The position numbers and the translations under genes were made by a program. 64,000 nt of DNA, taken from the NCBI GenBank assembly GCA_036320915.1, contig JAXBDG010000014.1:868001-932000 (forward strand), written 5' to 3'. This DNA comes from Linnemannia elongata (Eukaryota > Mortierellomycota > Mortierellomycetes > Mortierellales > Mortierellaceae). A model generated the notes under the pieces. That model was not told where the DNA came from and did no database searches. It saw nothing but the letters and a program-made list of their open reading frames with translations. Positions 9,082 to 20,531 of this stretch are shown in pieces (position 1 is the first letter of the stretch; each line of letters starts with the position of its first letter).

Positions 9082-11166
9082 TCATGTTGTCAATCGAGAC
9101 AGCTTCAAGTCCGGCTTCTTTTCATGCAAACTCTTCAGCTGCTTAGGCATCGAGAACCCTTCTAAGGACCCATACCACTCCGGCAGAAATTCAATTGCCT
9201 CCAGTGCAGGCCAATTCTCCACGATCCACTCAGCCTCACGCTCACCAAACGTGCAAACTGTCTCAATCGTTCCTGTTCGAAAACACCCTTGCACGACCTT
9301 CAATTTCTTCAAGCCACCAAGCAGCGACAAGAAGCCGCGTTTTCCGGTCTGCTTGTCTTCCTCCTCTAGAGAGAGCAAACCTGTCAACGACCGGAGAGAG
9401 TATGATGCCGTGTTCATAATCACAGGAATCGTTCTCATTGGTGGCGGCGCGACATATATCTCCAAATCCTCTAGCTCGACCAACTTGCCCAACTGGGAGT
9501 AAAACATCTCCAATTTTGTCCAATGCTCCTTGGGTGGTTGATCGATTTTAAGGAAGCTGCTCAAGTTTGCTGCCCGCAGGCTAAATCCACCTCCACCACT
9601 TCCTCCAACCGTTCCAGATCCGGAGTTCACCTGCATAGCCAAGTCCACCGTGAATCGTAGACTCTTGATCCCCGTACAGACCCACTCCCTCTCTATCGCA
9701 TGGTTCAACGCAAGAGCCACAAACCCCTTCCCAGCATCTTCCTTAGGCATGGTCGCCCAGAACGTTTCCAGTCCATGACACTGCCCAAGGATCGTCGTCA
9801 GAGTTCTACTCTCAATTCTGTGCGAGTTCTTGAGGACGACCGATCGAAGAACCTCAGAATGTCGAAGCAGTGCAGGAACAAACTTGTCGGGGAAAGAATC
9901 CAGGTACTGATCAAAATCCACCGACTCCACATGTTGATCTGGCAATGAGTCCAGTACACGAATCCAACTCTCACCGTGGTAAAAATCTGGAGGTTGAGGT
10001 TTCCGCTTGGACGTCAGGTGACAAAGATACCGCGTCGCCTGTCCTCGTGCATGTTGTTGATGTGCCGTCTCTCGAATCGTTCGGTCAACAGCCTTGGCTC
10101 CTACATCGTCGACAAACCTAGGGATATCCCAAGACTCTAACGCAGGGCAGTGTGCCATGATCCTGCTGATGCCATGCCCACTGTATCGCGCCGCGCAGGT
10201 AGGCAGTTCTAATTCCTTGAGGTTCTCCAGAGGTTCCTCTCGGGCTACCAAATCACCCTCAGTCCAATCCAATGATGGTGTCCTGCTGCCCTGTCCCTCC
10301 TCGTCCTCCTGCTCGGCAACCGCCCTCTGCACGGTCCTCAAATCGAGTTCCTCGGCATCACCGTCAAAATGGTGTCTGACATGGGCCTCCATCTTGATCG
10401 AGACCACCGATGTGGGAAGCGCAAAGAATATTAAAGGGACCATAGGTAGAGTCAACCACGATCCATCAAAGCCCCCTACAGACATCTCGGTCCTGAAATG
10501 GGTCAGCTTCGTCAGCTTCGAAAGTGATCGGGCCAGACAACGCAGTTCAAGAGGATCGGGAGGATAACGTATGTGGCGGAAAGTGACATGTGTCAGTCCA
10601 GTGGTGTTGAGGGTCATTAACCAAGCCAAAGGTAAAAGAATCGAGACGGCGCTGTGTATACGCATTGCGTTGTCGAACTGGACTCCCCGGTACCTTCGGT
10701 CGAAACTTATGTCCAACTCGGTGAGTCGAGTCATGGGTGGCAATGACCGGGCATATGGAGACTGAGTAACCGCTTTTGGTAGCCAGGGTGGCTTTTTGAT
10801 GCGATTATTGGTGGTGGAAGGTGGTCGCGGTGTAGACTCGTCCTCCTCATCCTCTTGATCCTGCTCGTCCAGAAAACGGGTCACGCCTTCAAAGTAGTAC
10901 GACACGAAGATGAATCCAGCCTTGAGGGTGTGAATAAAGGGCGCGTTCTTGACCAGAGCATCAAGGGCAGCGGGTGAGGTGATGATTCGATCGACCCGGT
11001 GGTCGTCTTCCAGGTCAACATGTCGCCAAAAGTGTAGTAACGTTGCGGCGTAGAGGCTTCGACTCGTTCGAAGTAACTGGGCAAGGTCGTGTGGGCGCAA
11101 GAAGTGGCCGAGTTGTTCGACTAGCTCAGGAACAGAGAAGAACTTGCTGCATGCAGGTGTTGACAT
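9082..11166 (-). CDS. F-box/LRR protein C (paralogue of B)
   Basis: A single-exon gene of 694 residues from the ATG at 11166 (MSTPACSKFF). The architecture equals that of B: F-box about 7-50 (VPELVEQLGHFLRPHDLAQLL), a FIFVSYYFEG block near 95, LRR-like strands, an acidic insert, EWVCTGIKSLRFTVDL near residue 525, a Gly-rich loop unique to this copy (GSGTVGGSGGGG), and the terminal module (LLSLEEEDKQTGKRGFLSLL, GLKKL, FGEREAEW, NWPALE). Extra residues relative to B are mainly in low-complexity loops. As with the other family members, I infer Skp1 binding through the F-box and target recognition through the repeats; no ligand can be read from the sequence. Confidence 0.8.
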   Translation of the reverse strand: MSTPACSKFFSVPELVEQLGHFLRPHDLAQLLRTSRSLYAATLLHFWRHVDLEDDHRVDRIITSPAALDALVKNAPFIHTLKAGFIFVSYYFEGVTRFLDEQDQEDEEDESTPRPPSTTNNRIKKPPWLPKAVTQSPYARSLPPMTRLTELDISFDRRYRGVQFDNAMRIHSAVSILLPLAWLMTLNTTGLTHVTFRHIRYPPDPLELRCLARSLSKLTKLTHFRTEMSVGGFDGSWLTLPMVPLIFFALPTSVVSIKMEAHVRHHFDGDAEELDLRTVQRAVAEQEDEEGQGSRTPSLDWTEGDLVAREEPLENLKELELPTCAARYSGHGISRIMAHCPALESWDIPRFVDDVGAKAVDRTIRETAHQQHARGQATRYLCHLTSKRKPQPPDFYHGESWIRVLDSLPDQHVESVDFDQYLDSFPDKFVPALLRHSEVLRSVVLKNSHRIESRTLTTILGQCHGLETFWATMPKEDAGKGFVALALNHAIEREWVCTGIKSLRFTVDLAMQVNSGSGTVGGSGGGGFSLRAANLSSFLKIDQPPKEHWTKLEMFYSQLGKLVELEDLEIYVAPPPMRTIPVIMNTASYSLRSLTGLLSLEEEDKQTGKRGFLSLLGGLKKLKVVQGCFRTGTIETVCTFGEREAEWIVENWPALEAIEFLPEWYGSLEGFSMPKQLKSLHEKKPDLKLSRLTT

Positions 11167-11546
11167 TCTGAAGACAGAAAATGCGGGTGAGAGTGGGAAT
11201 GTGAATGAAAGGGGAGCAAGGCGAATGAACAAGAAAGAATTATATAAGAATGTAAAGATGTAGGAATGAGCAAAGAGAAAAGAGAGAGAAAAGCTGGGCA
11301 GGGAGGCAAAGAGTTAACGATGGGTGGCGTGGCTGCCACGTTTGCCACCAAGATTAGATTTATTCGCTCAAATATGTTTTTTGACAAAAATAGGCTGGAA
11401 AAAGAGCTACTTTTCTTGTAATGGTTACTTTTTGGTCTACTTTCAAACAAAACACAGCCCTAAGCTATCAGTTACGGATGGTTTTCTTTGCACTAGTTGT
11501 TGTTAATTACATGGGTGATGGGCTAGACGATGGTGCAGGAAGAGGT
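11167..11546. other. intergenic, 5' of F-box C and 3' of next gene
   Basis: About 380 bp. The part next to the F-box gene is rich in GA/AG on the plus strand (CT-rich on the coding strand), typical of promoters here. Nothing else recognised. Confidence 0.4.
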
Positions 11547-13138
11547 TTAGGCGGCATTGAGCTTTTTGTTGCCACCGTTGTAGACGTTGTTGTTTGGAGT
11601 GGCGCTGCCAGGGTAGTTCCCTGGGAAAGAAGCTGAGGGCGCACCCGTCGAGGTTGGTGAGAGCGAGGATGCTGTAGAGACCAGCAATGGAAACGACGCC
11701 GCCGAACCAGCGCCTGTTGGTGTTACTGGGCTTGTTGGCGTAGACACAGGTGCCTGTGTTGGTGAAGTCTTATTGCCTATGTAGTTTGGATGACTGGGGT
11801 CCTGGATTGAGAACGAAGTCGACTCGAACATGACGGTGACTTGTCCTGCTGCTGTCAAGGGCATTGACGATGAAGGAACGTCCTTAGGAGACAAGGGGGA
11901 CTGAGTCATGTCGTGTCCCGAGATGGTGGCATCAGACTTTGTCGACACGGTTCCAATTACACCTGGCAATGACGCTGCTCCAGGAGTTCCTGCCGCAGTT
12001 GCGGGAGAACTTGCAGTCACAGCGGTTGCGGCAGATGTCAGCGAGGGGTTGGAGCGAGAGTTGCGCATAATGTACATCTGCTGAACTTGCGTCGGCGACA
12101 ACTGTGCTCGCTGATTAGAATATTGTTGGAGTTGTTGTTGCTGAGCATAGATCTCCATGAGTGAGGCGGAAGACCCTGCGCTCTGACGTTGTTGGAGTGA
12201 GTTATGTTGTGGCTGCTGCAGCTGTTGTTTGGAAGCTGTGTTCGACTCTGCGTAAGAAGGATAGTCAAGCCCTTGGGAAGAGATGACGGAGGAGCGGTTT
12301 CCATGACTGGATCCAGATGTTACTCCACTGCTAGGAAGAGGTCCCGAATTAGAGACGGATCGGTGTCGAGAAGATGCCCAAAGATATTGGTTGTTAGAAT
12401 GACCGAGTATCGAACCACCAGAAGATGAAGAAGACGACGCTGAATATCTTGATCCATACTTTGGGGGCAGTCCAATGCCTGTGGAAGATCGCGACCGTGG
12501 AATGGATCCACCAAATTCGGCTGTTGTTGGGGGTGAGCTAGGTGCAGGGTAAGAGGAGGAAGATGACGATGGCACTGTCGTCGAAGACGTCTTTGGTAAA
12601 CTGTCTAGCAAATCGGTTGTGGAATGGTTGTTATGGGCGCGATTATGTCCACCAATTGAAAGTGACCTACGGATGCTGGCTCTTTCGGCTGTCGAGTTAT
12701 CAACCAACGCGTGAAGAGGGAGAAGAAAAAGGCAGATTTAGTAAGGAGATACATATAGCAACATACTCATGTGTTGACAACAATCAAGTTGACAGACATT
12801 GCGCGTCCCACGTATGTCAGCTTTCAATTTCAATAGCCACATTAACGCGTTTTGATTTCAATCCATCTCTCTTTTTTTTTAATGACTTTTCAGAAGGGAG
12901 GTCTGTGGTAACGGACATGTTGGTTTTCTCCCTCTCTCCCTCTCTCTCTCTCTGTAAGACTTCCACATTCTAGAATCTCTGATTTTTTGTGGCCTCCCCC
13001 TTTGCTCTGTTGACTTGGCATCTTTCTTGTCACCGTACTTGTTGGGATCCCATTCTCTTGCACATGCGTCCGAAATATACGTCCTCTTGTGGATTGATTC
13101 TTCAGGCTGCGAGCGTCATTGGAAGTCGAGGCACCCAT
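11547..13138 (-). CDS. disordered Ser/Gln-rich protein, possible N-myristoylation
   Basis: Two exons are proposed: 13138-13039 and 12688-11547, giving 413 residues. The long exon is open but has no good ATG. A donor after residue 33 (A then GTACGG) and an acceptor after a long pyrimidine tract (CGACAG) join in the right phase. The N-terminus MGASTSN fits the M-G-x-x-x-S myristoylation pattern, suggesting membrane attachment. Near residue 37 is RRSLS, a basophilic-kinase-type site. The rest is low complexity: Ser runs, a Gln-rich stretch (about 190-235), then Ser/Thr/Pro/Ala-rich sequence to a GGNKKLNAA end. I recognise no folded domain and do not assign a function. Codon use and the long open frame support it being real; the first exon is inferred from splice logic only. 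Confidence 0.5.
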
Positions 13139-13462
13139 GTCGTTCAGGAGTAAAAAGATGTCGTTTTAATTATGATTATGGTTGGAGGAGCGCGTATAGG
13201 AAGGGGAGAAAAAGAAAAAGAAAAAAAGGGCCGATGAATAAATAAAAAAAGTTGATGTCGAATTTGCATCGCTGTTGAGTTGGTTGGTGTAGAGTGTCCG
13301 TGACGCGCTTTGGTATATACCCAACCCGGTGTTTTCGCTCTCGTGTCCCTTCAAGTGTTCTTCCCACCCAGTATACCCCCAATGTTTGCAAGAGCCTGCG
13401 AGTGTGCGGTGTGTGGGGACGCTCCCTGCCCGTCTGGCGGAGTGGTGCAAAGAGAATCAACT
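13139..13462. other. intergenic
   Basis: About 320 bp between two minus-strand genes, holding the 3' flank of the RGS gene and the promoter of the downstream gene. An A/G-rich patch is present near 13200-13240. Nothing else recognised. Confidence 0.35.
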
Positions 13463-14694
13463 TTATCGTCTCAACTCTGCTGTCTTGCTCTCACCTTCGT
13501 TTCGACTGGATCCAAGCGTCGGTGATCGGGCTCCGTTTCCACCACTTCCACCCCCGCTGGGAATGCCATTGCTGTTCGAGGCACTACCGTCCCCGCTGCC
13601 AGTGACGGGAGGTGAGGTTGATGAGACCGAGCTTGAAGTGTTGGTGCCTTGCTTAACTCTGTTCATCATGACCTCGCGGTACTTGTCTGTCCTCGTGAAC
13701 TTTGGTACAGAGTCGGTCGACATCAATCGGAAGATGTGATCGTGGATTTGGTCGAATAAGGACATGTGAATCAACTCTTGGTACGTCCGGTCACCATCCA
13801 AAGTCTCTCCAGGGGGCGACCCAGGGGTGAGAGGAGACACCCCTTGTCGATCAAAAGGAGCCGATGCCATGTTTTGGACGACTGCTTGCATGTAGGCTGT
13901 GATGTCCAGGCGCATGTGGGATGGAAGATTGACCTCGCGGGGTGCGTGAGCGACCAAGTAGGTCTCAAAGATGGCGAATGCTTGGGTACAGATTTGCTTC
14001 TCAAGTTCGCGAAGCGTTGGTGGATAATCCTGACCGGCAAGCGAAGGGTTGTAGGCACGAGTTGAGTTAATGAGGGAGTTGAAGCGTGACTTGTAGTCGA
14101 TAACCTCGAGATAGAACGAGAGGTTCTCCTCGCAGATATTTTGCTTCAAAAAGTTCTTGAAAAGGTCGCGAAGAGTTGAGTTCTTGAGGATAATATTGAG
14201 GCGGGTCGTGTTGGACGTCATCGACTGCGACGAGCTCATAGCTGGGGATCCTCCAGCAACAGATCCGAGATCGGCTACGTCTCTCCCGGCGGAAGACGGC
14301 GCATAGGCGGACATGGCTCCCGCTTCCGAAAGAGACAACTGGAAGGCTGGGTCATTAAGGATTTGAGACAGTCGTCGCATGGAGCCCCGGCCTGTTTCCT
14401 CTGAGTACTGGGTAGCCGTCGTTGTGGCGATGCTGTTCTCGTCCATGGACCGTCTGTTATCCCGCTCGGTTGAGATGGGTAAACGAGCGACGGTGTTGGC
14501 GGTGAGCTTGAATTGGACAGAGAGGGGCTTTGTCTCGCCACCATTCTTGCCGCTGGTCGCATTTCGCTCTACGAATGCAAAGGAGTCATGATCACAGACT
14601 ATTAGTTTGTTGGTTTTCGTTAATGAGTAAACCTCTCGTCCTTGTTTCAAGACGCAGACAACATTCAAGTAAAAAAGGAAACATTCGCATTGCC

Positions 14695-14779
<85 letters not shown>

Positions 14780-15809
14780 AAAAAAGAAAGAACTGCAGAG
14801 TTACAAGATCCTTACCATCCATCCAGTCGTTATTGATGCTGCTGCCTCGGCTACCCGTAAGGCTCTTCCATCCCGCCACTGCTCGTCCTGTTTCGGTCAA
14901 ATGGTAAAGTGCATAGTTGCCAGTCCGGAAGAGCTGGGATCCATTACGGTCCTCTCCAATCTGCTCTATATAGCCTCCAGTCACCATCTCCTGACAGATA
15001 CAAATGGCCTCTTCCTTGCTGATGACCGTAGTATAGTCAAGAAGCCATTCAACTGCAGCCTTTCCGTAAAATGTGTGCTTGTAGACGTCGTAGTTGTGCT
15101 GTTGATCCTTGACCTCGATACCATTGCAGAGATCTGGTACGGAATGAACTCTGTCGCGTCCCCCGGGGCTGGATGAGTTTGATGGCGGGTCGTTGGCGTG
15201 CCTGGACATGTTGGGCTCGGGTCCGGCAAACCTTTTGAAGATAAGGTCGACTTGCTTCTGGGTCAGGATAATGGCATCCTCGTCATCGGCTCGCTCCAGG
15301 TAGACCAAGTTGGGTGTCGCATTCGAGGTGATGTGGCGCGTTTCCTCGACCGGTAATGTGTTACGGTGGACAAACTTGGCGAGAATGTGGGCACCTTTCG
15401 GAGTGACCTGATAGATGCCCTTGTTTTGGAACTCTCTCTTTGTGGCGTCGGATGCGCTTTCGAAGAGGCGGGCGTCCATGAAGGTTTGACACAGGTTCTT
15501 GGCCATATCGCGGGAGAGAGAGAACTGGGTGGTGACGACGTGGGTGATGATTCTGGTGGGATCCTTTGGGTCAGTGTCACGGTTGGACTGGATGAACTGG
15601 AGGCCACCGAGGTTGGCGATGGCTTCCTCTGCGGTGAAGCTGTTGGGGTAGTTCCTGAACAAAATCTTGTGGTTCTCGATTGGTAAAGAGACCATCAAAG
15701 TCGAGAAGAGGTCAAAAATGCCCTATTTTTCATAAAAGATAATCGCAAAGACGTGGAGGCCCAGGATGAGTGAACGTACTAGCGATGATTTGGTACCCAG
15801 TGTGTTCAT
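13463..15809 (-). CDS. SST2: DEP-DEP-RGS regulator of G-protein signalling (Sst2/FlbA type)
   Basis: Accelerates GTP hydrolysis on a G-alpha subunit and so dampens heterotrimeric G-protein (pheromone or nutrient) signalling; DEP domains tether it to receptors or membranes. Exons: 15809-15780 (ten codons), 15722-14816 and 14568-13463; total 680 residues and phases agree. The first DEP-like domain spans about 11-125, the second about 205-300 (FYGKAAVEWLLDY, GNYALYHL). The RGS domain is about 437-605, beginning LRDLFKNFLKQNICEENLSF and ending at FRLMSTDSVPKF. The order is that of yeast Sst2 and Aspergillus FlbA. The C-terminus is a Ser/Gly-rich tail. Intron 2 (14815-14569) carries long GA and GT dinucleotide repeats. 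The tiny first exon is supported by reading-frame continuity and a good GTACGT donor. Confidence 0.9.
14699..14774. repeat. compound microsatellite (GA)n(GT)n inside an intron
   Basis: About 26 nt of GA followed, after a TAT step, by about 46 nt of GT, all within the second intron of the RGS gene. Read on the transcribed strand it is a CA then CT tract on the donor-to-acceptor path, and may influence splicing. Confidence 0.95.
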
Positions 15810-18348
15810 GACTGCTAGAAAATGCTTAGCATTCAGCTGTGATTGGTGAATTCAAATCGAGGTGGTCCGTGGTTTTTGCACAGAAAGGCTACTTGGAGAG
15901 AGTTCAAGCAGGAGCGGAACGAGTGTTTGGTCGTCCTTCTCTCTCCCTTTTGAACATGTACTCACGTAACCCACACCCCTTGCCTTTCAAAACCAAGAAT
16001 GCAGCCCAAACTGGGAGAAAGAAAGAAAACCATAAAGAACTGCCACCATGAAGGTCATTGTTACGTTTTTCTCCCGCCCATTGCCTTTCTTGAATTTTCC
16101 TTGCCTTTTTTTTTTTTTTTTTTTTTCAAGGGGCTAATCGAGGACCAATGCATCCATTTCTTTTTCAGGCGAACCAATATATACATCACCACTGCGCCTA
16201 CTCTTCCCTGCCATCCAACCTCGTCGAGCTCAAAAGATGGTAGGAAAGAAAAAGCAAAAAAAAGGGGGACAGACATCCAGGCTCTTGGCAGCTGACAATG
16301 TCACCAATGAACTCTTTTTCACTCTGCATGCCCAACAACCAGCATCCATTTCTTTTTTGTCCTTTTTCATATTCTGGAGTCCCCTCACTGTGCCTAACCC
16401 TCTTTCTCATCCCTTCTCCGTATCCATGTGTTGTTCAAGATATCTATGTCTTTTTTTTTTCTGAGCGTGTGAGAAAAATATAGGTGCAAGGATTCATTGT
16501 GACCGATTCACCAGATAAAAGGTTTGAGGCTCAAGAAATGCATAGGGCGCAAACATGAAACCGCATGGAAAAAGCATAAAATTACAGGGGAAGGACCGAG
16601 TGTGTTCGCTCGAATTGAGGAAACAGCGCAACATATTGTGGGCAGTAATAAATGCAAGAGTAATACCAACGCCAGACGTCTCTTTTTTTTTGTTAGGTTG
16701 GGGAGGGGAGGGGTAAGTGGGTCTAGGCCAAGCTTTGCTTTCCCTGCACAGAGTGCTAGCGGACTGGTTCCTTCTCCAATGGAGATGCTCATGGAGATGG
16801 CAAAATAGGGGGGTTGATGCATTTTTTTTTTTTTTGTATATTATGTTGGGTGCAAGGACGTTGTGGTGAAGATGATGATGATGATAGTGGTGGTGGAGGT
16901 GGTCGAAGATCAAGAAGAACGTTCGAGTGACTTCAAGGAAGTGCGCCGTAATTACAGTCATCTTGTAAAAGGCATCCTGCTAACGACATGTATCTCTCTA
17001 CTACTCAGTGGGACCCCTTTTCATTTTGCTTTGCAACACATGAAGATCTTTTCCTCCGCGCATCCGTTGTTCAGTGGGGTAACAGTAATCACCCCAGTTC
17101 ATAGTAATCTGAGAGCATAAATGAAGGAAGGACCTTGATGATTGTATGTACTACTATTATTGTTATTACCTTTGCAAAGGCGCGACCGGACGTAGTCGTT
17201 CGCATGGCGGGTGGAGAACCTCGGACAGGGGTTGGGGAAGACGGTGACGGAGATGAAAATAGTTCAAGAGAGCGAATGTGCTGTAGTGATAGGGCAGAGA
17301 TGGTCCTTGCGGTGGATCACAAAAACTGCCGCGCCTTTGGTGTTTATGTTTAAGATGAACCTCTTGCGAAGGATGGGTGGGTAGTGTTGTCGCGTGTGGA
17401 ACGTGTGCACGAGAGGATATACAATGATGACGCGATTGTTCCTTGGTGAACTAATACAGAGTTCAAAAGGGGTTTGTTGCTGTTGGGTGGTATTTGTTGT
17501 ATATTTTTTTGTTTTTTTGTGAAGGAATGAAGAAGGGTGGATGGAATGAAAGAGAGAGAGAGATGCAGTCGAGGGTGGAGGAGCTGCAATGACTCGAGAA
17601 AAAGGTGAAGTAGAAGGAAGAGGGCCAAGGGTGAAGGGTGGAAAAGAAACCAAAAGGAAAGGAGAGAAAAAAAGAAAGGGAAGAGAGGGGAAAAGAAAAA
17701 AGAGAGAGAAAGAGAGAAGGAGAAGAAAGAAAGAGAGAGGATGCTGGATGGGTAGAGGAAGAGAAGAAGGGACGAAGGACAAAGGGGGTGGAGGAGGGAA
17801 CGAGGGAAGGGAACAAAGGAACAAGGGAGAAAGGGAGAAAGGGTTGAGAGCAGTAATAATAAGACAGACGAAGCAAGGAAGATAACAAGAAACGTGCAGT
17901 TACGACTGCAAAGAGAAGAAGAATAATAGCAAAGAGACAGCAACCCAGAAAACCAAGTGAAGATAGCAAACAACTACAATGATAGAACAACAGGGGCCAA
18001 GAAATAAATAAAAAAACGACGCAAAAAAAGTGCCCGAGAAAAGGGAATAGGAAAGATATGATCCTCCTTGAGAGAGAAAGAGAAAGAAACAGAGTAAAGA
18101 AAGTGAGCAGCGAAGGAGAGTGGAGGAGGGAGTAGAGGAGTTAGAAGGAGGCAAAGGAGAAGAAGGACTAAACAATGGAAATGAAAGGCACGGAAAGAAA
18201 GTCAATTGGATAAGAGACGGAGGGAACGAATAAAGGAGCCAGAAAGGAAAGGCAAACGACGAAAAAGAGAGAGAGTAGAATGGCCGAGAGAGAGAGAGAG
18301 AATAGGAATATGGTTATCGAGGCGAGCGTGGGCGGGAAGAGACGATTA

Positions 18349-18351
<3 letters not shown>

Positions 18352-18386
<35 letters not shown>
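18352..18386. repeat. poly(A) run, 35 nt
   Basis: Uninterrupted A run inside the purine-rich arm of the gene-poor region. Confidence 0.9.
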
Positions 18387-18388
<2 letters not shown>

Positions 18389-20491
18389 AGGGAAGGAAGG
18401 AGCAACGAGAGGAGGAGTGAAAAAGGCGAAAAAGAGAGCGGTGAAAAGGAGCACAAGGAAGCAGATGAGCGTACACAAAGATACAGAGAAAAGAGAAAAG
18501 GAATTGAATGAACAGATATAACAAACAAACAAACAAGCAAGACAAAGCAAAGGGAAGCAAAGCAAGCAAGCAAGAAACAAGGGATATTATTGTGGTAGTG
18601 CGAAGAATTGGCCAATGAAACCATATTCAAATCGACAGGCAAGTTGTCTTTCACTAGGTGGAAGAAAAGAAGGGGGCCAAAAGAGTACACAAGGGAAGGG
18701 AAAGGGGGTCAACAGAAGAAGATGAAGAGTAGAGATGGTAACAACAAATCTCATAAAATACTCTTGTTGATATATCCGCAAGTGCACATTGATGTGCCAT
18801 GTCAATGATTGAAGTACCTGTCCTCATTCTGTCCGTTGTCACTTGTAAAACCACCCTGCCTTGTGCATACTTGTCCATGCTTACCCATTCCCCTCCCTCC
18901 TCCTCATTTGATCAGCTATGAGGATCGAACGATCAGCCATGAACCGGTCTGCAACTATCAGTGATACATCTGTGCTCCATCAGTGACACGTATACATCAG
19001 TTGCAGTTGGAGTGTTCAAGACAGAGAATTCAGGGGTCGCATGTCTCGGATTTCTTTGGTATGTTCCCTTCAATGCACCCGACTCATTAGCACAAGAGAT
19101 ACAAACCCCCATCAACAACCCAAAGAACGTTCTACCTTAGGCTACCTAGCCCATGAACCATCACACACGCACACACACACATACCATTATCATCGCTTCG
19201 GGACGACACATGGCAACACACTTCCCGGATCAAGAAAAACGTTCGTTAGTGCGCACACCCGTAACGGTAAATGAGCACGCTCTTCTTTTCAGCCGTTTTT
19301 TTTTCTCTCTCTCTCCCTCTCTCATCCTCTACTTCGTTTTCGTTTCCCGTTTTGAGCATTGACCATGGCTCAATCTTCTCCTCTCAACCAACCCCACAGC
19401 GAACATACACACAGCATTCTTTTCCTTACTCTTTTCGAGAATTATACTCCGAATAGTACGATCTTCTAAACCGATTTCAATAGCATGAGTTTTCAAGGAG
19501 TTCCTCCTCTTCGATTGCTCACAGGTACTTCACGCGCAATGCATTTTCGTTATTGTTTCCTTGTCGCGTTTAATCTTCTGTCTCTTGTTTTTCTCATTTG
19601 CTCTCCTTCTCGCTCACTTCATGGCCTCAACACGCCCTTCCGCCTTCTCTTCCCGCCCCTCGCCCCTCGTCCTCTATGTTGAGTTCTTGCAACATTCCTG
19701 GGCGCATATTTTTGGACAACCCCAATGCTCTTCCCCTTCTCCTGCGTTTTTGAAGTTGTTGTTGCATTGAACCCCCGCCGAACATGCCACCTTGTCATCA
19801 ATCCCTCCTACTTCTTTTCTTTCATCCCCCTTCATCCATCGTCCCTCTCTTTTTTTTTCTTATTTTGGTTAAAATGAAGTACACACCTCCCGTGCTGCTT
19901 TTGCGTGTTGGACACGAACCAAAACGGACGTGTAAACATGGGAGCAACGTAGCAAAGTACCAAAAGAGGGCGAAAGAGAGGGATGGGGGGCCGGATCGGG
20001 CACTTTTTTGTGTGCTTCACCACACCGCGCTTTAAATGTTGTGTGTCCCTCCTTTCTTACCAAGGATAAAGGAAAACCTCGGGGTCGGGATGGGAAAGGA
20101 TTTAGGGTGGTGATGGAGGGAGGCGGCCATTCGAGTCAACCCACATGGAAGAGGAGGAAGGGGAGGTAAATGGCTGAAAAGTGGAAAAGGGCGGCGCGGA
20201 AGAACAGTGAGGAGAGGAGGATGGACTGGCTGACAAAAAACAAAAACAAAAAAACACGGATTTTCCTCTACCCATGGAGTTCAAAGATCACCCGTTCTCG
20301 AACCATTGTCATTTGAACCACCCTCTATTTTTTTTTAACAGAACCCCTCGTATTTTTTTTCCTTCAGCAAAACCCCTTGTTTTTCTCCTAGTGCATGTTA
20401 CACATCCCCGCTCCACCTCGCGCGGCTTTCATGCAAAGCTATTCAGTTGCCAGGTCGTGTCTTCCCCCTTTTTTTTTTTTCCTTCTGCGTG

Positions 20492-20493
<2 letters not shown>

Positions 20494-20530
<37 letters not shown>
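20494..20530. repeat. poly(T) run, 37 nt
   Basis: The longest homopolymer in the window, inside the pyrimidine-rich arm. A shorter T run (about 20469-20480) precedes it. Confidence 0.9.

Positions 20531-20531
<1 letters not shown>

Noticed and set aside
17264..18690. Several long minus-strand reading frames rich in Ser, Phe, Leu and Pro
   Set aside because: They overlap each other in three frames and come from one continuous pyrimidine-rich strand; no splice pattern or domain is seen.
18933..19118. Minus-strand frame of 61 codons in the balanced core of the gene-poor region
   Set aside because: Composition is unremarkable but there is no motif or neighbouring exon; length is within chance expectation.
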